Source of the DNA: Pezicula radicicola
Taxonomy: Eukaryota; Ascomycota; Leotiomycetes; Helotiales; Dermateaceae
NCBI GenBank assembly: GCA_003008705.1
Contig: PDUO01000071.1
Location: forward strand, 62,001 to 126,000
Reading direction: 5' to 3'
Length of the DNA stretch: 64,000 bases
The notes under the pieces were generated by a model, which ran no database searches, was not told the origin of the DNA, and saw only the letters and a program-made list of their open reading frames with translations. Positions 23,590 through 35,437 of this stretch are shown piece by piece. Made by a program: the position numbers and the translations under genes. Within the stretch, counting starts at the first letter, position 1, and each line of letters starts with the position of its first letter.

Positions 23590-23770
23590 GAGAGTGAGCA
23601 GTATTCGGGGCGCATTTGGCATTGGCATATTGGTTTCTTTTTCCGCAGAGCATGAGCAGCATTTGGGGGCGCAATTTGGTGTTGATTGGCGTGTTTCTTT
23701 TTGCCGGGAGACTTCATGAACAGCATTTGGGGGCGCATAGGGCATCTGGGGCGTTTCTTCTTACATTTGC
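23590..23770. repeat. Three imperfect tandem copies of a unit of about 65 bp
   Basis: The core GAGCAGCATTTGGGGGCGCA is found with small changes three times, near 23,593, 23,651 and 23,718, each followed by a pyrimidine-rich stretch ending in TTTCTT. On the minus strand an open frame (23,774 to 23,484) reads through the copies as Lys-rich, Cys/Met-rich repeats of 20-22 residues beginning KKK. It could be a decayed repeat protein or a simple minisatellite. Confidence 0.6.
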
Positions 23771-25910
23771 ACATTCGAGCTGCGCACTTGATCTGGGTTA
23801 GCTTCTCTTGTCATATGTCTTCTTCAACATCAGAGAGACAGACACTATACATAATCCAATTGTCCTACTTTAAAAAAATCAAAAGATAAACAACTCGTCT
23901 TCATTCTTGTCATCTTGTCAGTATGCCAACAAGGAAGAGGATCACCGCATACATAACAGTCCAATAAGTTGGTTTACCTAGTATCCTATCTATTTCTCAC
24001 CGCATTTGCTTACACTCTTACGGCGGCAGATCGCACGAATTTATCGCCCTGCATAGACGGCGCAAACCCAAAATACAGAGCGACTCAAAGGAGATCTCGA
24101 CCAGGCGCACACCAAATTGGAGGAGCACGAGAATTTATTGGTGCTAAAGATTCGCAGAAGAATTAGCCCTCTTCATCTTCTGAGGGCAGGATTCAATACG
24201 ATAGATGTCAGCCACTACTTGTCGGGAGTAGCATCATAAGAAAGAGCACATACGCACCTCAACATTTCCGAGTCATCAAAAATGTCACCAATATACTAAA
24301 TTCTTTGGTTGTCTACGAGTATCTTACTAGCGGGCTTGAACAGCCGGGACCGAAGTACGAAGTACATTTGGTACTTGCAGTCTGTCTTTCTCTCGTCTCC
24401 ATTCTCCTCCTGTTGCCCATTTGTATGTACTCCGTATACTACATGAAGCAATACCATCATTGCGTACACCGCAGGATATACGCAAGGATGTGGAGGAGGC
24501 GGGTTGCGTCGACGCAAACGCTAATGATTACCTATATCCGAATACCGGATACCATAGGAGAACGTCGCTGTACTAGTACACTAGCATCTTCGAGCCTACT
24601 GCAGTAATATTTATATCGTCATCTAAGAATCCTTGTACAGTATAGAAGATCATGCTGCACCCCCACTCACTGTGGTTCTAGAGATGTTCGCAAACTTTGA
24701 TCGATTCCTTACTTACATAGGAACTATTCCTACCGCGACAGACGGCCGCACCTCTCTTTACACAACCGCTCGAAGAACTCAGATGCGACATGGCGACGAA
24801 GGAGCGGATAAAGTAAGAGGCTCTGGGAATATGCGCAGGAATAGGCACAGGCACATCATCTCTTAGAAGAGGTAGTATTGAGCGTGGTCGAAAGAGTAAA
24901 TATATAAAAGAAGATTCCCCTTCTTAGGACCGACCTTATCTTAGCGGCTTCCAACACATCTTCAAGCTTCTACTCAGACACAGGTTTCTGTTGACCTTAC
25001 CTACCCAAGAGCGCGATCCGGAGCTCCAGAAGGAAGACCTCTTTATTCCTCTCGAGCAGCGGTCCAAAGTCTTTCGGAGTCAGGTTAATTGAACGACGAG
25101 GCGATCAATGAATGCCTCGAGTACGAAGGAGAAAAGTCCTGCACGGCAGACAGGAACATTGTAGTTCAATCTATATTCAACATCAGTACATTTGCCTACT
25201 AGCGGCAACAACGCAGTCATCCGTCACCACAACACGAAATTGTTCCTTTACATCATTGATCGCTTGTAGTAATGGACTGGCCAATACATCGCGCAATACA
25301 CTACGACTCGTTCCGTTGCAACGTGATCTTCGAAGAAGTGAAAAGGAGAGCACTAGCCCAGCAAAAACGTAACAAAGATGCACGCATCCTTCAGATTATT
25401 AGTTACCGGGTACGTCTGTTGCCTATCTCTGCTTTTCGTTGCACCGTTTGCCTACTTACACTTGGCTTGTGTAGATTTGCGCCCAATAGTCCGATTGTGT
25501 CTCCTGTGGTGTCTGCGCCATCACTTCCGCAAACGCTACCATAAATGGGTAACCTATCCCTCAAGATCTAAGACCTGAGATCCTCTGTGTATAATATCGC
25601 GAGAATCTGGCTCAAAAGCTGGAGATAGAACAACAGAATGATGCCTTTGAGTGAGGAGATGACAAGTACTATGATTAAACGCACACAGGAGGCCATCAAG
25701 AAGTAGCTTACCAAGAAAATATATACCCAATAGGTCCTTACCAACGACTATACTTAGCCTCCGAGGAATTCACTCCAACTCCAAATCTATCTCCTACTCG
25801 ACAATCGAGGTTTAGTTCCCAGTTCCCATTTCTCATTTCCCAGTTCCTCCCTCAGTTCCTCAAATCACTCCCGGTCGTTTCTCTCAGCCGCAGCATCAGC
25901 ATCTTTACTC
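23771..25910. other. Interval of short hydrophobic frames, no supported gene
   Basis: Several frames of 60-100 codons encode hydrophobic stretches (24,305-24,607 and 25,378-25,578, both plus strand). The first lacks an ATG, and neither has a recognisable family. They may be exons of decayed small membrane proteins like that at 22,982. Confidence 0.3.
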
Positions 25911-26555
25911 TTACCCTTCAACACTCTCAACTTCTCCACATCCCCAGCCTGTACAAAAATCGTACATCTTCTGCGTCTCTTTTATTACCATATCTTTACC
26001 ATCGCCACTATCATCATCATCAAGACCATCACGACCACCCCTCATCTCATCCCAATCCCTATCTCGATTCCTATTCCCGAAAAATACGCCTACTCGCTTA
26101 GCTAGCTTTCGATACCGCTGTGTATCGATATTGACATATCCTTCGACATCAGTGTGTCCTGGTCCACTGCGGGGGATTGAGAGGGCGGCGTTGGTAGTGG
26201 GAGTAGGAGTGCTAGGGTGAGAGGGAGACGATGAGGATGGTACTGGGTAATCGATATCTACTGAAGCTGGAATTAGATAAGTTGCCTTTTCAATGACTTC
26301 TTTGTTGAGGGCTGTATGATAGCTGGTGTAGGCATTGGTTGGAGGGTTGTGGATGTCAAGTGCTGGAGCGGTACCTCTGTGGATGGGCGGACGGGTAGTC
26401 TTGGCGTAGCTTAGAGGGTTGCGATTGTCAAGGGTTGGAGCACCAGGAAGGCTGTTGGCGGTATCTTTGCTCATAGCTGGAGGGTTGTGATCGTCAAGAG
26501 CTGAAGCATTGGGTGGAGAACTGGAATTGACAGACAGACTCATCAGAGACACCAT
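25911..26555 (-). CDS. Unidentified Pro/Ser-rich protein with an internal repeat
   Basis: A 214-codon frame from ATG 26553-26555 to a stop at 25,911. Residues 19-80 hold three copies of a unit of about 23-27 residues, each built around A/T-LD-x-(H/R)-NP (ALDDHNPP, TLDNRNPL, ALDIHNPP). A Ser/Pro/Thr linker follows, then a charged segment (RNRDRDWDEMRGGRDGLDDD). An overlapping minus-strand frame (26,763 to 26,494) encodes a hydrophobic helix (FWAAAIWVCICVYRIVHIIW) and runs into this frame at a point where a one-base change or a small intron would join them. The real product may therefore be a single-pass membrane protein with this repeat-bearing tail. It resembles no family I know. Confidence 0.35.
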   Translation of the reverse strand: MVSLMSLSVNSSSPPNASALDDHNPPAMSKDTANSLPGAPTLDNRNPLSYAKTTRPPIHRGTAPALDIHNPPTNAYTSYHTALNKEVIEKATYLIPASVDIDYPVPSSSSPSHPSTPTPTTNAALSIPRSGPGHTDVEGYVNIDTQRYRKLAKRVGVFFGNRNRDRDWDEMRGGRDGLDDDDSGDGKDMVIKETQKMYDFCTGWGCGEVESVEG

Positions 26556-27291
26556 CTTTATCCACTTTCTCTATATTAACCACTGTATTTGCAGGATAAT
26601 TGGAGACACCATCTTGATCCCCTTGATTCACTGCACGAGTATCTAATACCCGACCTAGACAAATCCAGATAATGTGGACGATACGATACACACAAATGCA
26701 AACCCAAATTGCTGCGGCCCAAAATCCTGAGACGGTCCAGACTCTAGAGGAGGCACAAGACACAAGTTCGACCGAAGCAATATATATTTCGAAACACTCT
26801 CACTCTCCCGAAAAGTAGGAAGAACAAGGTGTAGGAGATGAGCGCGACTGGAAGAGTGATGAGTTTTCATATAAAGATGGTTTCGACAAGGACTTTCTTA
26901 AGGATCAGGTATCTAAACATTATCATTGTTTGTGTTGAACGGGCCACAGTGAGGACTGTGGTAACAATACCATAGCAGCCAGGGAAATCAAGTCATCTAC
27001 ATAGACCTGAGATAGCTTCTTCTCGAGAGACAGAGTAGCTGTCAGGTAATGCCAGAGGCGACGATTAGCATAGATAGATCCTTGCCACAGTCGAGTTTAT
27101 CACAGTCGGTTTCGTTGCCAACAGCCTAAGCACGGTCGCTAGATCGGGGCCGGTATTGTTATATCAATAACACGAAGTGAGCATTGAGTCCAGTGGCATA
27201 TTGTCAGGAAAGATTGTATTACGAGGTTCTGAAGGACCAGTTTATAATACGGACTAATGTTGAAGGATGTTCTACCGAAGGATGCGAAATA
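26556..27291. other. Upstream part of the previous locus, otherwise nothing
   Basis: Apart from the hydrophobic frame at 26,494-26,763 described with the neighbouring gene, I see no gene or repeat. Confidence 0.35.
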
Positions 27292-27690
27292 CTACTTGAC
27301 CGATCCGAACTGGAAGTGATCCAATAGATCTTCCATGACTTGTGTAATGATTAGGATGACGAGAAGGCCGATAAGTACTAGGAAAAAAGTCGCCAATAAA
27401 ATTCTGCGTATAAGAGGATCCACCTTTCCATACTTCTTCATCTCTCCATGCCTCACTTTGTTAGGCTTCACCTTCACCTTAACCTCGGTAGGTGTTGTAG
27501 TGTTGGTTTCGTGTTGATGTTGAAGGTGGCGGTAGCGGTGGCGATAGAAGGAGAGGGGTTTGTAAGGGACCAAGGGAGTTGTGTAGGGACGGGAGGGATG
27601 CAATTTTTTTGTCTAGTTTATTGATATTAGTGTTACTATTGTTGGTGTTGATGTCAATGTTAGTGTTGATGTTTCTTGAAGTTTTGTTTT
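27292..27690 (-). pseudogene. Unidentified small single-pass membrane protein
   Basis: A frame from about 27,690 to TAG at 27,292 is interrupted by one TAG near 27,615. The upstream part is Thr/Ser-rich. The downstream 103 codons have a His/Tyr/Arg-rich segment, a Lys/Val-rich segment (VKVKVKPNKVRHGEMKK), one hydrophobic helix (ILLATFFLVLIGLLVILIIT) and a short acidic end. No ATG begins the downstream part, which supports reading the TAG as damage. It could also be a spliced gene with its start exon further upstream. No family is recognised. Confidence 0.3.
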
Positions 27691-29375
27691 CAGCGCACAA
27701 CTAACTAATTGTATGTTGGCTGATGCGAAGACAGACAGATAGATAAGACAGAAAGTTTAGAAGAAATCTAGAAGAAATCAAGAAGATGTAGATAAATAGA
27801 AAATTAGGGATATAGATGTAGTTTATATCATCTCATGAAGTAAGTCCTTAAGTTATAAAGTTATAAGGTTATAAGTAAGGTATTATTGTATATCTCCTTT
27901 CCTCGCTTATCCTTTCCTTGTTCTTTTTTCTTTTTCTTTTTCTTTTGCATCTTTTAGTGGATTATGCATATACAACCCAATGCAATGCGATGTAGTTTTG
28001 CTTTAAATAACGCCTAGATCTTACGTCTTCGAAAACTTAGGCCAGTGTTTTCTTCTTTTTTTTCTTGTTGTACTATGCCGACTCTGTGTATATTGGGTGT
28101 AAGGTATTAAGTGATGTTTGGATATACTATACCTGTTACATACAATGCCAGGCTTCTACAAGTCTAGCTCTACCTACTTGTTGTTCCCTAACTTCGTATA
28201 CTGCAACAGAAGTACCCATTGTACCTAAGGGGTACAGTACCAAAGCAGAAGCTCTTATCTTTTCGCCATCTACATCTACATCCCCTTTCCTTTTCTGTTC
28301 TTCTCGTTGTTCTACTACTTTGTTGTGTATTGTGTGATGTACTGTATACTCTGTATGCTGTAATACTGCCTCAGGCTTCTATTTTACCACATCTTCTTGT
28401 GCTCCTTTTTGTGTATTAGGCGATGTACTGTGTCCTCTGTTTTTGCGCTTCTCTTCTCTCCATGTCTTATACCCCCTTTTGTACATTGGGCGACGTACTG
28501 TAAATGCTGTACTGCAATTACCGGGTTCTGTTCTAGAACTTCAGCTGCTTGTTCTTGAAAGTAGCTTAGATAGGTGGGTACGAAGACGAGGTACTTTGAT
28601 CCCAGAGCCAAGTTCAAGCTACTCGGTTGTGAAATGTATTGAGTTAGGTAAAGAAACGCTTAGAATAGTAGCGCTTAAGTTAAAGACTAAAGAAGCTAGT
28701 CTTTGTATCATGTACGGTTTAATGCAATAAAGTTGTGTATAGTGTATACTCCAATTCCAGTTGCATATACTGGAATGCAGGACTCTAACTTACTATTTGC
28801 TGGTTGTATTTCTCTGCTCTGCCCTGATCCTGTCTTAATTACAGCTCCTTGCCTTTCAGGTTTCTCCTCTTCTCACTCCTCACTCTTCCTCACTCCTCCT
28901 CACTCCTCTACGTTTAACACAAGAGTGTGTCTTTCTTTCGACCTTCTTTCACCCTTCTTCAGTCATTGGTTATTTGTAGGGCGCCTACCAGTCCTTAATG
29001 TCGCAGGGTTTTGATTGAAGATTATAAGGTAGACAGGTAGACAGACTTGTGTAAACCTTAACTTTAACGTCAACCCAAATTAGCCGCCTTATTATCAATC
29101 CCTCCAAAAACAATTACGACAATTCCTACCTATCTACTCTTCAACAAGTATCCTTACTTTCTTAAACCCTCGCTTAGAACCGACCGACTACAATCCCCGA
29201 AACCTTTAGTAAAACTATAAGTTATATCTATCCTGTTTCGATTCTGTCTATATAGCAACTGTCGGCAAACCTTTTCTCTCCTCTCTTTCTAACGTCTATG
29301 TTTTTAGGCTTTAAAAATAACTACTACAACATACAACATACATATACATATACACCGCTAGCTGCTAGATTTACA
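27691..29375. other. Gene-poor interval with simple repeats
   Basis: Contains a pyrimidine microsatellite near 27,920-27,945 (TTTTTC units) and the repeat noted at 28.3 kb. Short frames here are not convincing as genes. Confidence 0.4.
28316..28520. repeat. Three diverged copies of a short unit
   Basis: The segment TTGTGTATTGTGTGATGTAC and close variants recur near 28,323, 28,411 and 28,480, each followed by TGTACTGT-like sequence and then CTGTAxxCTGC. Copy spacing is about 70-90 bp. Confidence 0.45.
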
Positions 29376-29432
29376 TCTCTCTCTCTTACTCTCTCTCTCT
29401 TAGACACACACACACACACACACACACACACT
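29376..29432. repeat. CT and CA microsatellites
   Basis: A TCTCTCTCT-type tract interrupted by TTACT is followed directly by an ACACAC tract of about 14 units. Confidence 0.9.
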
Positions 29433-29479
29433 TTATATCGGCGAAGTTCACATCTTCAAACGTCAGTTAAGTCACTGTC

Positions 29480-29890
29480 TCTCCAATGCTAGCTCAGGCA
29501 CCCAAAGCCAGCTCAAGTATCCCAACACCAGCTCAATTCCAAGGCCAGCTCAAATGTTTCAAGTCACTCAAGTCATTGTCTCCAAATCAAACACCCCCAA
29601 ATCCAATATTCCTAAAGCCAGCTTAAATATCTTAAATCACTTAAGTCACTTAAGTTATTATCTCTAAATCCAACACCTCCAAATTAAACACCTCCAAATG
29701 CCCGCTCCAATACCCACGCTAGCTCAAGTAGCACTCAAGTCACTGTCTCCAAAGCTATCTTAAATGTCTCAAGTTACTCTCTCAAGTTACTCTCTCAAGT
29801 TATTGTCTCCAAATCCAATACCTCCAAAGCTAGCTCAAATGTCACTCAAGTCACTATCACTAAATCTAACATTTCCTAAAAGTTACACCC
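29480..29890. repeat. Diverged minisatellite (AGCTCAA / AAGTCACT / CTCCAAAT modules)
   Basis: About four copies of a unit of 60-110 bp, made of the modules CCAAAGCCAGCTCAAATGT, TCAAGTCACTCAAGTCA and CTCCAAATCCAACACCTCC. The copies differ mainly by C/T (CAGCTCAA or AGCTTAAA; TCACTCAAG or TCACTTAAG), as expected if RIP has acted on them. Near 29,772 a 13-bp subunit (AAGTTACTCTCTC) is itself duplicated. No frame is maintained. Confidence 0.7.
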
Positions 29891-30404
29891 CCTCTCCCAG
29901 TCTTTAATAACATCCCTCAACCACTCTAACTCTAAATCGAACATCATGAACTTCAAATACAATTTCTTAAAAGCTCGGTCTCTGTCTCCTAAAACCAATA
30001 CTCCTGGAATAGGAGTGTTACTATAAAATTTTATTTTATAAAGTTAACCCTCTCCTAGGTCTTTTTTTTTATAAAAAAAAAGGAATTCTATCACTCCTTT
30101 CAAACAACAACAAAATCATACCTATTAGGATAAGGGTAAGAAAAGTGGTTAGGGTGCGGGGGAGAACAAAATAAATCTAACAAAAAAAAAGACGAAGCAA
30201 AACCACGATAAAACACAAACCAAAGTAGAGACTCGACCTTGAAATTGAAATTGAAACTGAACTTAGAGAGGCAGGCAGGGAGGTAGGCAACTAGATAACT
30301 GGCCGATCCTTCCTTCGATTGGGTTCCTTACTAGCTGGCTATGTCACTTGGAGCAGATATCTTGAGAGGGAGACTCGAGGGAGTCTTACAGTCGAGTCTC
30401 GAGT
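29891..30404. other. Intergenic, no gene seen
   Basis: Short poly-T and poly-A runs near 30,062-30,082 lie close enough to form a hairpin. No frame is supported. Confidence 0.4.
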
Positions 30405-30590
30405 CTAATTTAATAATTTTATATAAATATAAATTTTTTAGAAATTATATAAAAGATATTATTATATAATATAATTTTATTAATTCTAATAATATAAATT
30501 TATAATAAAGTTAATAACTTTTAATTTTTATTAAATACTCTTCTTTTTAAATAAATAAAAATTTATATATATATAACATAAAGTCTTATC
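30405..30590. other. AT-rich block
   Basis: Almost entirely A/T with many TAT and TTA repeats and sharp edges against normal sequence on both sides. This is the typical end state of RIP on an old repeat. Confidence 0.75.
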
Positions 30591-30818
30591 TAAGTCTCTA
30601 ATAGCGTTATCAATAAGTTTAATCTCCTTTAGCCTAAGGTTACTCCCTCGCGCTAGGCTGGTAGTAGCGAGTAGAGCTTGCATTTATAGTTAAAGCAGAG
30701 GATGAGTGAGTGCAAGGGCAGCAAGCAGCAGAGTGCCTAATACAGCAGCTACGCTTTAGTGGGTGAGAACGCTATTTTACCCCGTAATGCCCCACTAAAG
30801 GAAATCAGAAATCCTCTT

Positions 30819-33800
30819 CTACTCTTGTCTCCACTTAAACATATACGCCATAACTAGACTGTTCAACACAGCAATAATCCAGCAAGCAAACCCGAACGCT
30901 CCTTGAAAATCATGCTTGAAGAACGTCCACAGTGACGCCGCTACTCCACTCAGAAGCAAGACAACAAAGTTCGCCAGGAATAAGGCTGCAAAATCTAGTC
31001 CTTCATCGATATGAATACCCCATCCAAAGGCAGTGGAAGCACCTGTTGTTGTAACGAGACTTGTTTCGAGCTTACGAGGAAATCGTAGCATCCAAAATAG
31101 TGTGCTAGAGCCTTCGCTACATTGCAGGTAGTGAAGAAAGAGATCTTCTGCAATTGGTGGGTCTCCTTCTAGAGGACAGGGGTCGTATATCCATTTCTTT
31201 GCGTCAACTTCGCTCTTTGGGGGCAAGGCTAGAGGCCTCTGCAGAATTCCTACTCGGTATCGATTCTCAAGTGAGAACTACATGGTGTGTAAGCCCTGTA
31301 TCAGTTATAGAAAGTGATATGTACACTTACACGGACAAAAGAGACAGATGCGGGTTTCAACAGCCAGAATCTAGAACGAAACCCCCGCAGTCGGAGGTAC
31401 TGGTCCTTGACAGCCTTAAAGAGTGCGCCGTCGGTCGAAATATTGGCAAGGTCAATTTCTCCTAAAGTTTTTAGATGGGCTCCGGTGTTGACACATAGTT
31501 CCAAGAATGAGAGATTTGAGCTGTTATTAGCGTTCATGTAAGGAGTTGTCTGTAAGGTGCAGCTTGGAGTTAGGCTGCTAACTCCCTGGCTTGTGGGCTG
31601 GCCTATAATTCGCGAAGAATTTGTGGAATGAAGATGCGCAGTTGGTGGTGGCGTCAAAGTATTTGTTGAAGATTGCGCTGCGTTGTTTCTTGAGTTGCTT
31701 GGTGTCGTTCTCAGAATCGCAGTATATTTGTCTAACTTATCTTGCGATTTGGCGCTGAAGTCCGCGTACAGATCATGTCCACATGCCTATCAAAGGTTAG
31801 AACTGCCTTATGTTTATTACAGATGCCATGATCTTACACATTTCCATTCAATTCGTGAGTGGTTTTCGGCGACGGGCTTTTTTCTCGATCGTGCCCACCA
31901 ATTCCGCAACGTGAGTGATATTTGTGATGCAAATTGTGGACTAGTAGCAAATTCAATCCCCTTTTTTGACGATATCAGAGCATTCTCGAGCCCTTTTTTG
32001 GGTCCTAGGTTCCCTAGATGCGCCGCTTCGTTGGGAGATCGCGGCACCCCTTTTTCTTCTTCAATTATCATTGACTTTTGAAGATGGTCTGTCTTGCTGA
32101 CTGTCTCCGGGGACTTTTGATGATTTGAGGTCTTTTTTGAGACTGGTCGTAGCCTGCTGAGATCATATTCTTCAAGGCTTTGATCCGTTGTGGTTTGCTG
32201 AGGCATAGCATGTCCAGCATTCCATGCGAATTGCACATATTGAGCGGATGAAGACCCGGATTGTGGGTAGTAAGCCTCCAGCTTTGAATCTGGGAGCAGA
32301 GGGTCCAAAACATTGCGTTCTTCAATGACTGAGTCTCCATTTCCCACATCAGGTTTCGAATCTGAATCATCAGTCCCAATGCCTAACCTAGCCTGAGAAA
32401 TTTTGTCACAGCCGAGAGTGGTTGTCATTATATTCGAGGGCCTCACGAAGTCAGTGAGTTGCTGCTTGAGCTCAGTATAAGCCGTCGATGAAAGAAGGTA
32501 AAGTTTGACCTTCTCCAAATTGGGCAGAGATAGCTGCTCGTCATTACTGAAGTCACTATCGTTGTCGCTTGCGGAGTCGTTTTCTTCGCCTGCATTTTCC
32601 AAACTAACTCCCTCTGCACCTGGAAGCTGTTTTAAAAACCTTTCGAGAGCAAGTTGTGACGCCTTCTGCTTTAGAAGCTCGTCCATTGTCGCTGCATGCT
32701 CATCTTCCACCAGTTCGAGGCGCTTCCTAATAAGTCTGATGACATAGGCTCTGTAATTGTACACAAGGTGTACTGCACTTCTTTCCAAATCATTCTGTGC
32801 TTCTTTCCGGAGACCAAATGCGAACTTCTTTAGGATGCGACGAAAATTCCGTTCAAATCGATCGGAGTCGAAGTTCTTATAACCCTCGACAATTAAGCAG
32901 CAGATCGAATCATCTTTAATGAGCGTCTCTGCGAGCTCTTCTGCAGCCCCTCCAGTCACAGCGGGGTTAACAGAAGACATTGTATCCATTGTGACTAAAC
33001 TTTGAACAGATATTACAGACTCGGACTCCCACCTTCCAGAGTCATACGCTCCTTGGCCGTTATTGGGAGTAGCTCTCTGCGGTTTGGATACTATACTAAC
33101 GTAACCACTGTCTTTTGAGAAAGATGTCTTGGCATCTGTTATGTTGGCAATCAAAGGTACGGAAGATGAGTCGGAGGCGCCGCTGATTTCACTGCAATTG
33201 TCGATATCTGAGCCTCCCTCGCTAATGGCTTTGCCGGGATCTGGCTGAAGGAGTTTCATAGCATTGACCCAATAACTCATTTGGTCACTCATATTCTCTC
33301 GCTTAATGATGCGTAAGACTTCTTGAGGATTACAGTCCGTGCGGCGCCAAATAGCCAGGAATTCTTCCGTCATTCTAGGTTCTTGTATCTTTCCAATGAG
33401 CTGTCTTTGAGTTTCAGCGTCTAGCGACAGTGCATCCTGGTCAGGAGCTGGTCGGTTTTGAGCTGCTGGCCCTTCATACTGGCTCTCGAGTTGGTTGCCT
33501 AGGTTGTTTAGATAGCCCGCTCGATCAGGGTGGTGGGAAGGTGTGGCCCCCATAGCCTCGTCAGCAACGTCTAGGACTGTGTCAGAGGAGGGGGCCCCGG
33601 CGGGAACAACCTTGGTAGATGGTGTGGCCTTGCTCATAGATTGTTGGTCGCTTAACATTGTCAGGGGCGATGAGGTTTCGTCATCATCCATGACGAAATT
33701 CTTAGCTTGCTTCTTCGGTGTACCCTTCATCGTCTGACCGCTGCGGTCAACCAAGGTAGCATTCGCTGCATTGATAGCTGCTGACAGTGCGGCGCCGAAG

Positions 33801-35437
33801 TCATATCGATTCCCGAAAGTATATCGATTCCCGAAAGCCTGTCCATGAGGTGGTGCCGTCCGTCTGGTTAAGTTGTCTGATCTCAGGTTGACAGTAGGCT
33901 TGGCACCCTTCAACCTGAGTGGCGTGCCTGATTCGTCAAGGTAATCGGCCACTGGTTGCTTGAAGTCATCGAACTGATACTTGGCATCGAATCCAGTAGC
34001 AAAGTCGTCAAAGGCAACCGGAGTCGACTTAGGTCGTACACTGATCTGAGACGAACTCTTGTTGCTCGGTAAAGGATTCGCAGGTTTTGAAGCTGCACTT
34101 TCCAAGCCCTTTTTTCCTTTCCCTGGTTTTAGCTTTTTCCGGAAATCCACTTGGAAGTTAGCCGCGTTGTTATCGTCCCAATATACTTGGCCATTCACAC
34201 AGTACTTGACGCAAAAGAACATAGTTTTTGCTTCGAGATTAGCTTGGTCTGCTAAGTTGATATGAAACTTAAATCTGTCATATCCATCGCGCTTGGGTTG
34301 CCGAACATCATGGTTGAATTCAGCAACAGCCTCTGATGTAGTCTTCCAGTAATCGAGAGTAAAGCGAGCAACGACGTATTTGTTGAAAGCAAAGTTGGCT
34401 ACGGCAACGCTGCCGACCAATGTCTTGTCGTTAGGAGATAAGAATACTCTCTCAACCATCACTGGTAGAGATAGACGAATGGGTGTCTCAGCTGGGAAAT
34501 TCGGCATCATGATCTCCCACTCGAAAGGCGGACCGCGTGGTTCGTTGAAGGAAAACTCCGTATCGCTATCGTATGCTTCGACGGGTGACGAACCAGCACT
34601 GACTGCTAGCGGTTTGTCAACTTGTAGGAAATGTCGGATGTGCTCGAGGTGAGTGTCGAAGTTGACAGCCTCCGAGAATATTAGAGGACTAGGCCTTCTT
34701 AAGGGGCGACGTCTCGCCGACGAGGGTCGAAAGGCTGGTCTAACAAGTTCACCTGTCTTCTTCCTGACCATTGGAGGCTCCCTCCATGATCTTTCTCGGT
34801 CGTCTTCATCGCTAATTGAGTCCTCATCCGATCTAGTGAGGGATGTCTCAAGAGTTTGGCCATGTTTTAAATCAACGAAGACGGAGGTATCTGAGTTTGA
34901 CCTGTTGTGAGCAATTTTGCGTATCACAGCGGTTGGTTTGTTCTGTGCTTGCGATGGTGGCATGATAAGTGTCAAAACTTGATTAGCCTTCGTGATGTCC
35001 TCAGCTATCTGATTCGGCGAGCTTTCTCTGTGCTGCTCTATTATCCTGATGGCACCTTCGTTATCTTCATCATGACTCGAGTTTTGTGCTAAGTCAGATG
35101 GGGAGATAACAGCGCCAACAGGTATTTGAGAGTCGTCCGTTACAGTGAGCGGCGACGACTGCCTAAGACTGCCCTTGGTAGTTAGACTGTTGGTATCATT
35201 GTTCTCCTCGTCTGCTGATGCGGGTGGTATTGGCCCGAGTGAGGGTGCCAAAGCGCTTGTCTTGACCGAAGTTGTCCGTCGATGGCGAGTGAGGTAGGAC
35301 ACCGATCGTGGGAGTTCCGGTCTGCTCGAGTATGGCCTGTGAGGATGTTGATCGGTGAATGAGAATCGACGACTGAGCTTCGGAGAGGTGGTAGTCGGGG
35401 CAGCTGGGGATTGCTGGGAGGGGGGAGTGTAAGGCAT
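30819..35437 (-). CDS. CBM21 / phosphatase-1-targeting protein fused to a fungal two-helix membrane C-terminus
   Basis: Three exons: 35437-31838, 31786-31331 and 31277-30819. The introns (51 and 53 nt) have GTAAGA/GTAAGT donors and TAG acceptors, and all junctions are in phase 0. The product is 1,504 residues. Residues 1-250 are disordered. EAVNF (256-260) fits a PP1 RVxF docking motif, followed by DTHLEHIRHF. A CBM21 glycogen-binding domain spans about 302-432 (VERVFLSPNDKTLVGSVAVA to CVKYCVNGQVYWDD). This half matches Gac1-like regulators that bring PP1 to glycogen. Residues 636-656 (HPDRAGYLNNLGNQLESQYE) resemble one TPR repeat. Residues 840-910 carry RFERNFRRILKKF, known from fungal signalling/HET-type proteins. 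The C-terminus has a Cys motif at the first exon join, FRSRFWLLKPASVSF and two membrane helices. The frame is undamaged. It could be a true fusion or two merged genes. Confidence 0.75.
33803..33838. repeat. 18-bp in-frame tandem duplication
   Basis: Two adjacent 18-base copies, ATATCGATTCCCGAAAGT and the same ending in C, lie inside the CBM21 gene. They add six residues, so that FGNRY occurs twice in a row. The second copy leads into the segment FGNRYDFGAALSAAI, which looks conserved. Confidence 0.9.

Noticed and set aside
25080..25180. Ulp1-like protease start (SG-stop-LNDEAINECLEY)
   Set aside because: Only one short motif fits, downstream residues do not, and another frame over the same bases reads equally well.
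31280..31300. In-frame TAG in the last exon of the CBM21 gene
   Set aside because: It disappears if the second intron uses the AG at 31278-31279 instead of the earlier CAG. The resulting join (SFVR-FSLENRYRVGI) fits the family and restores an intact gene.
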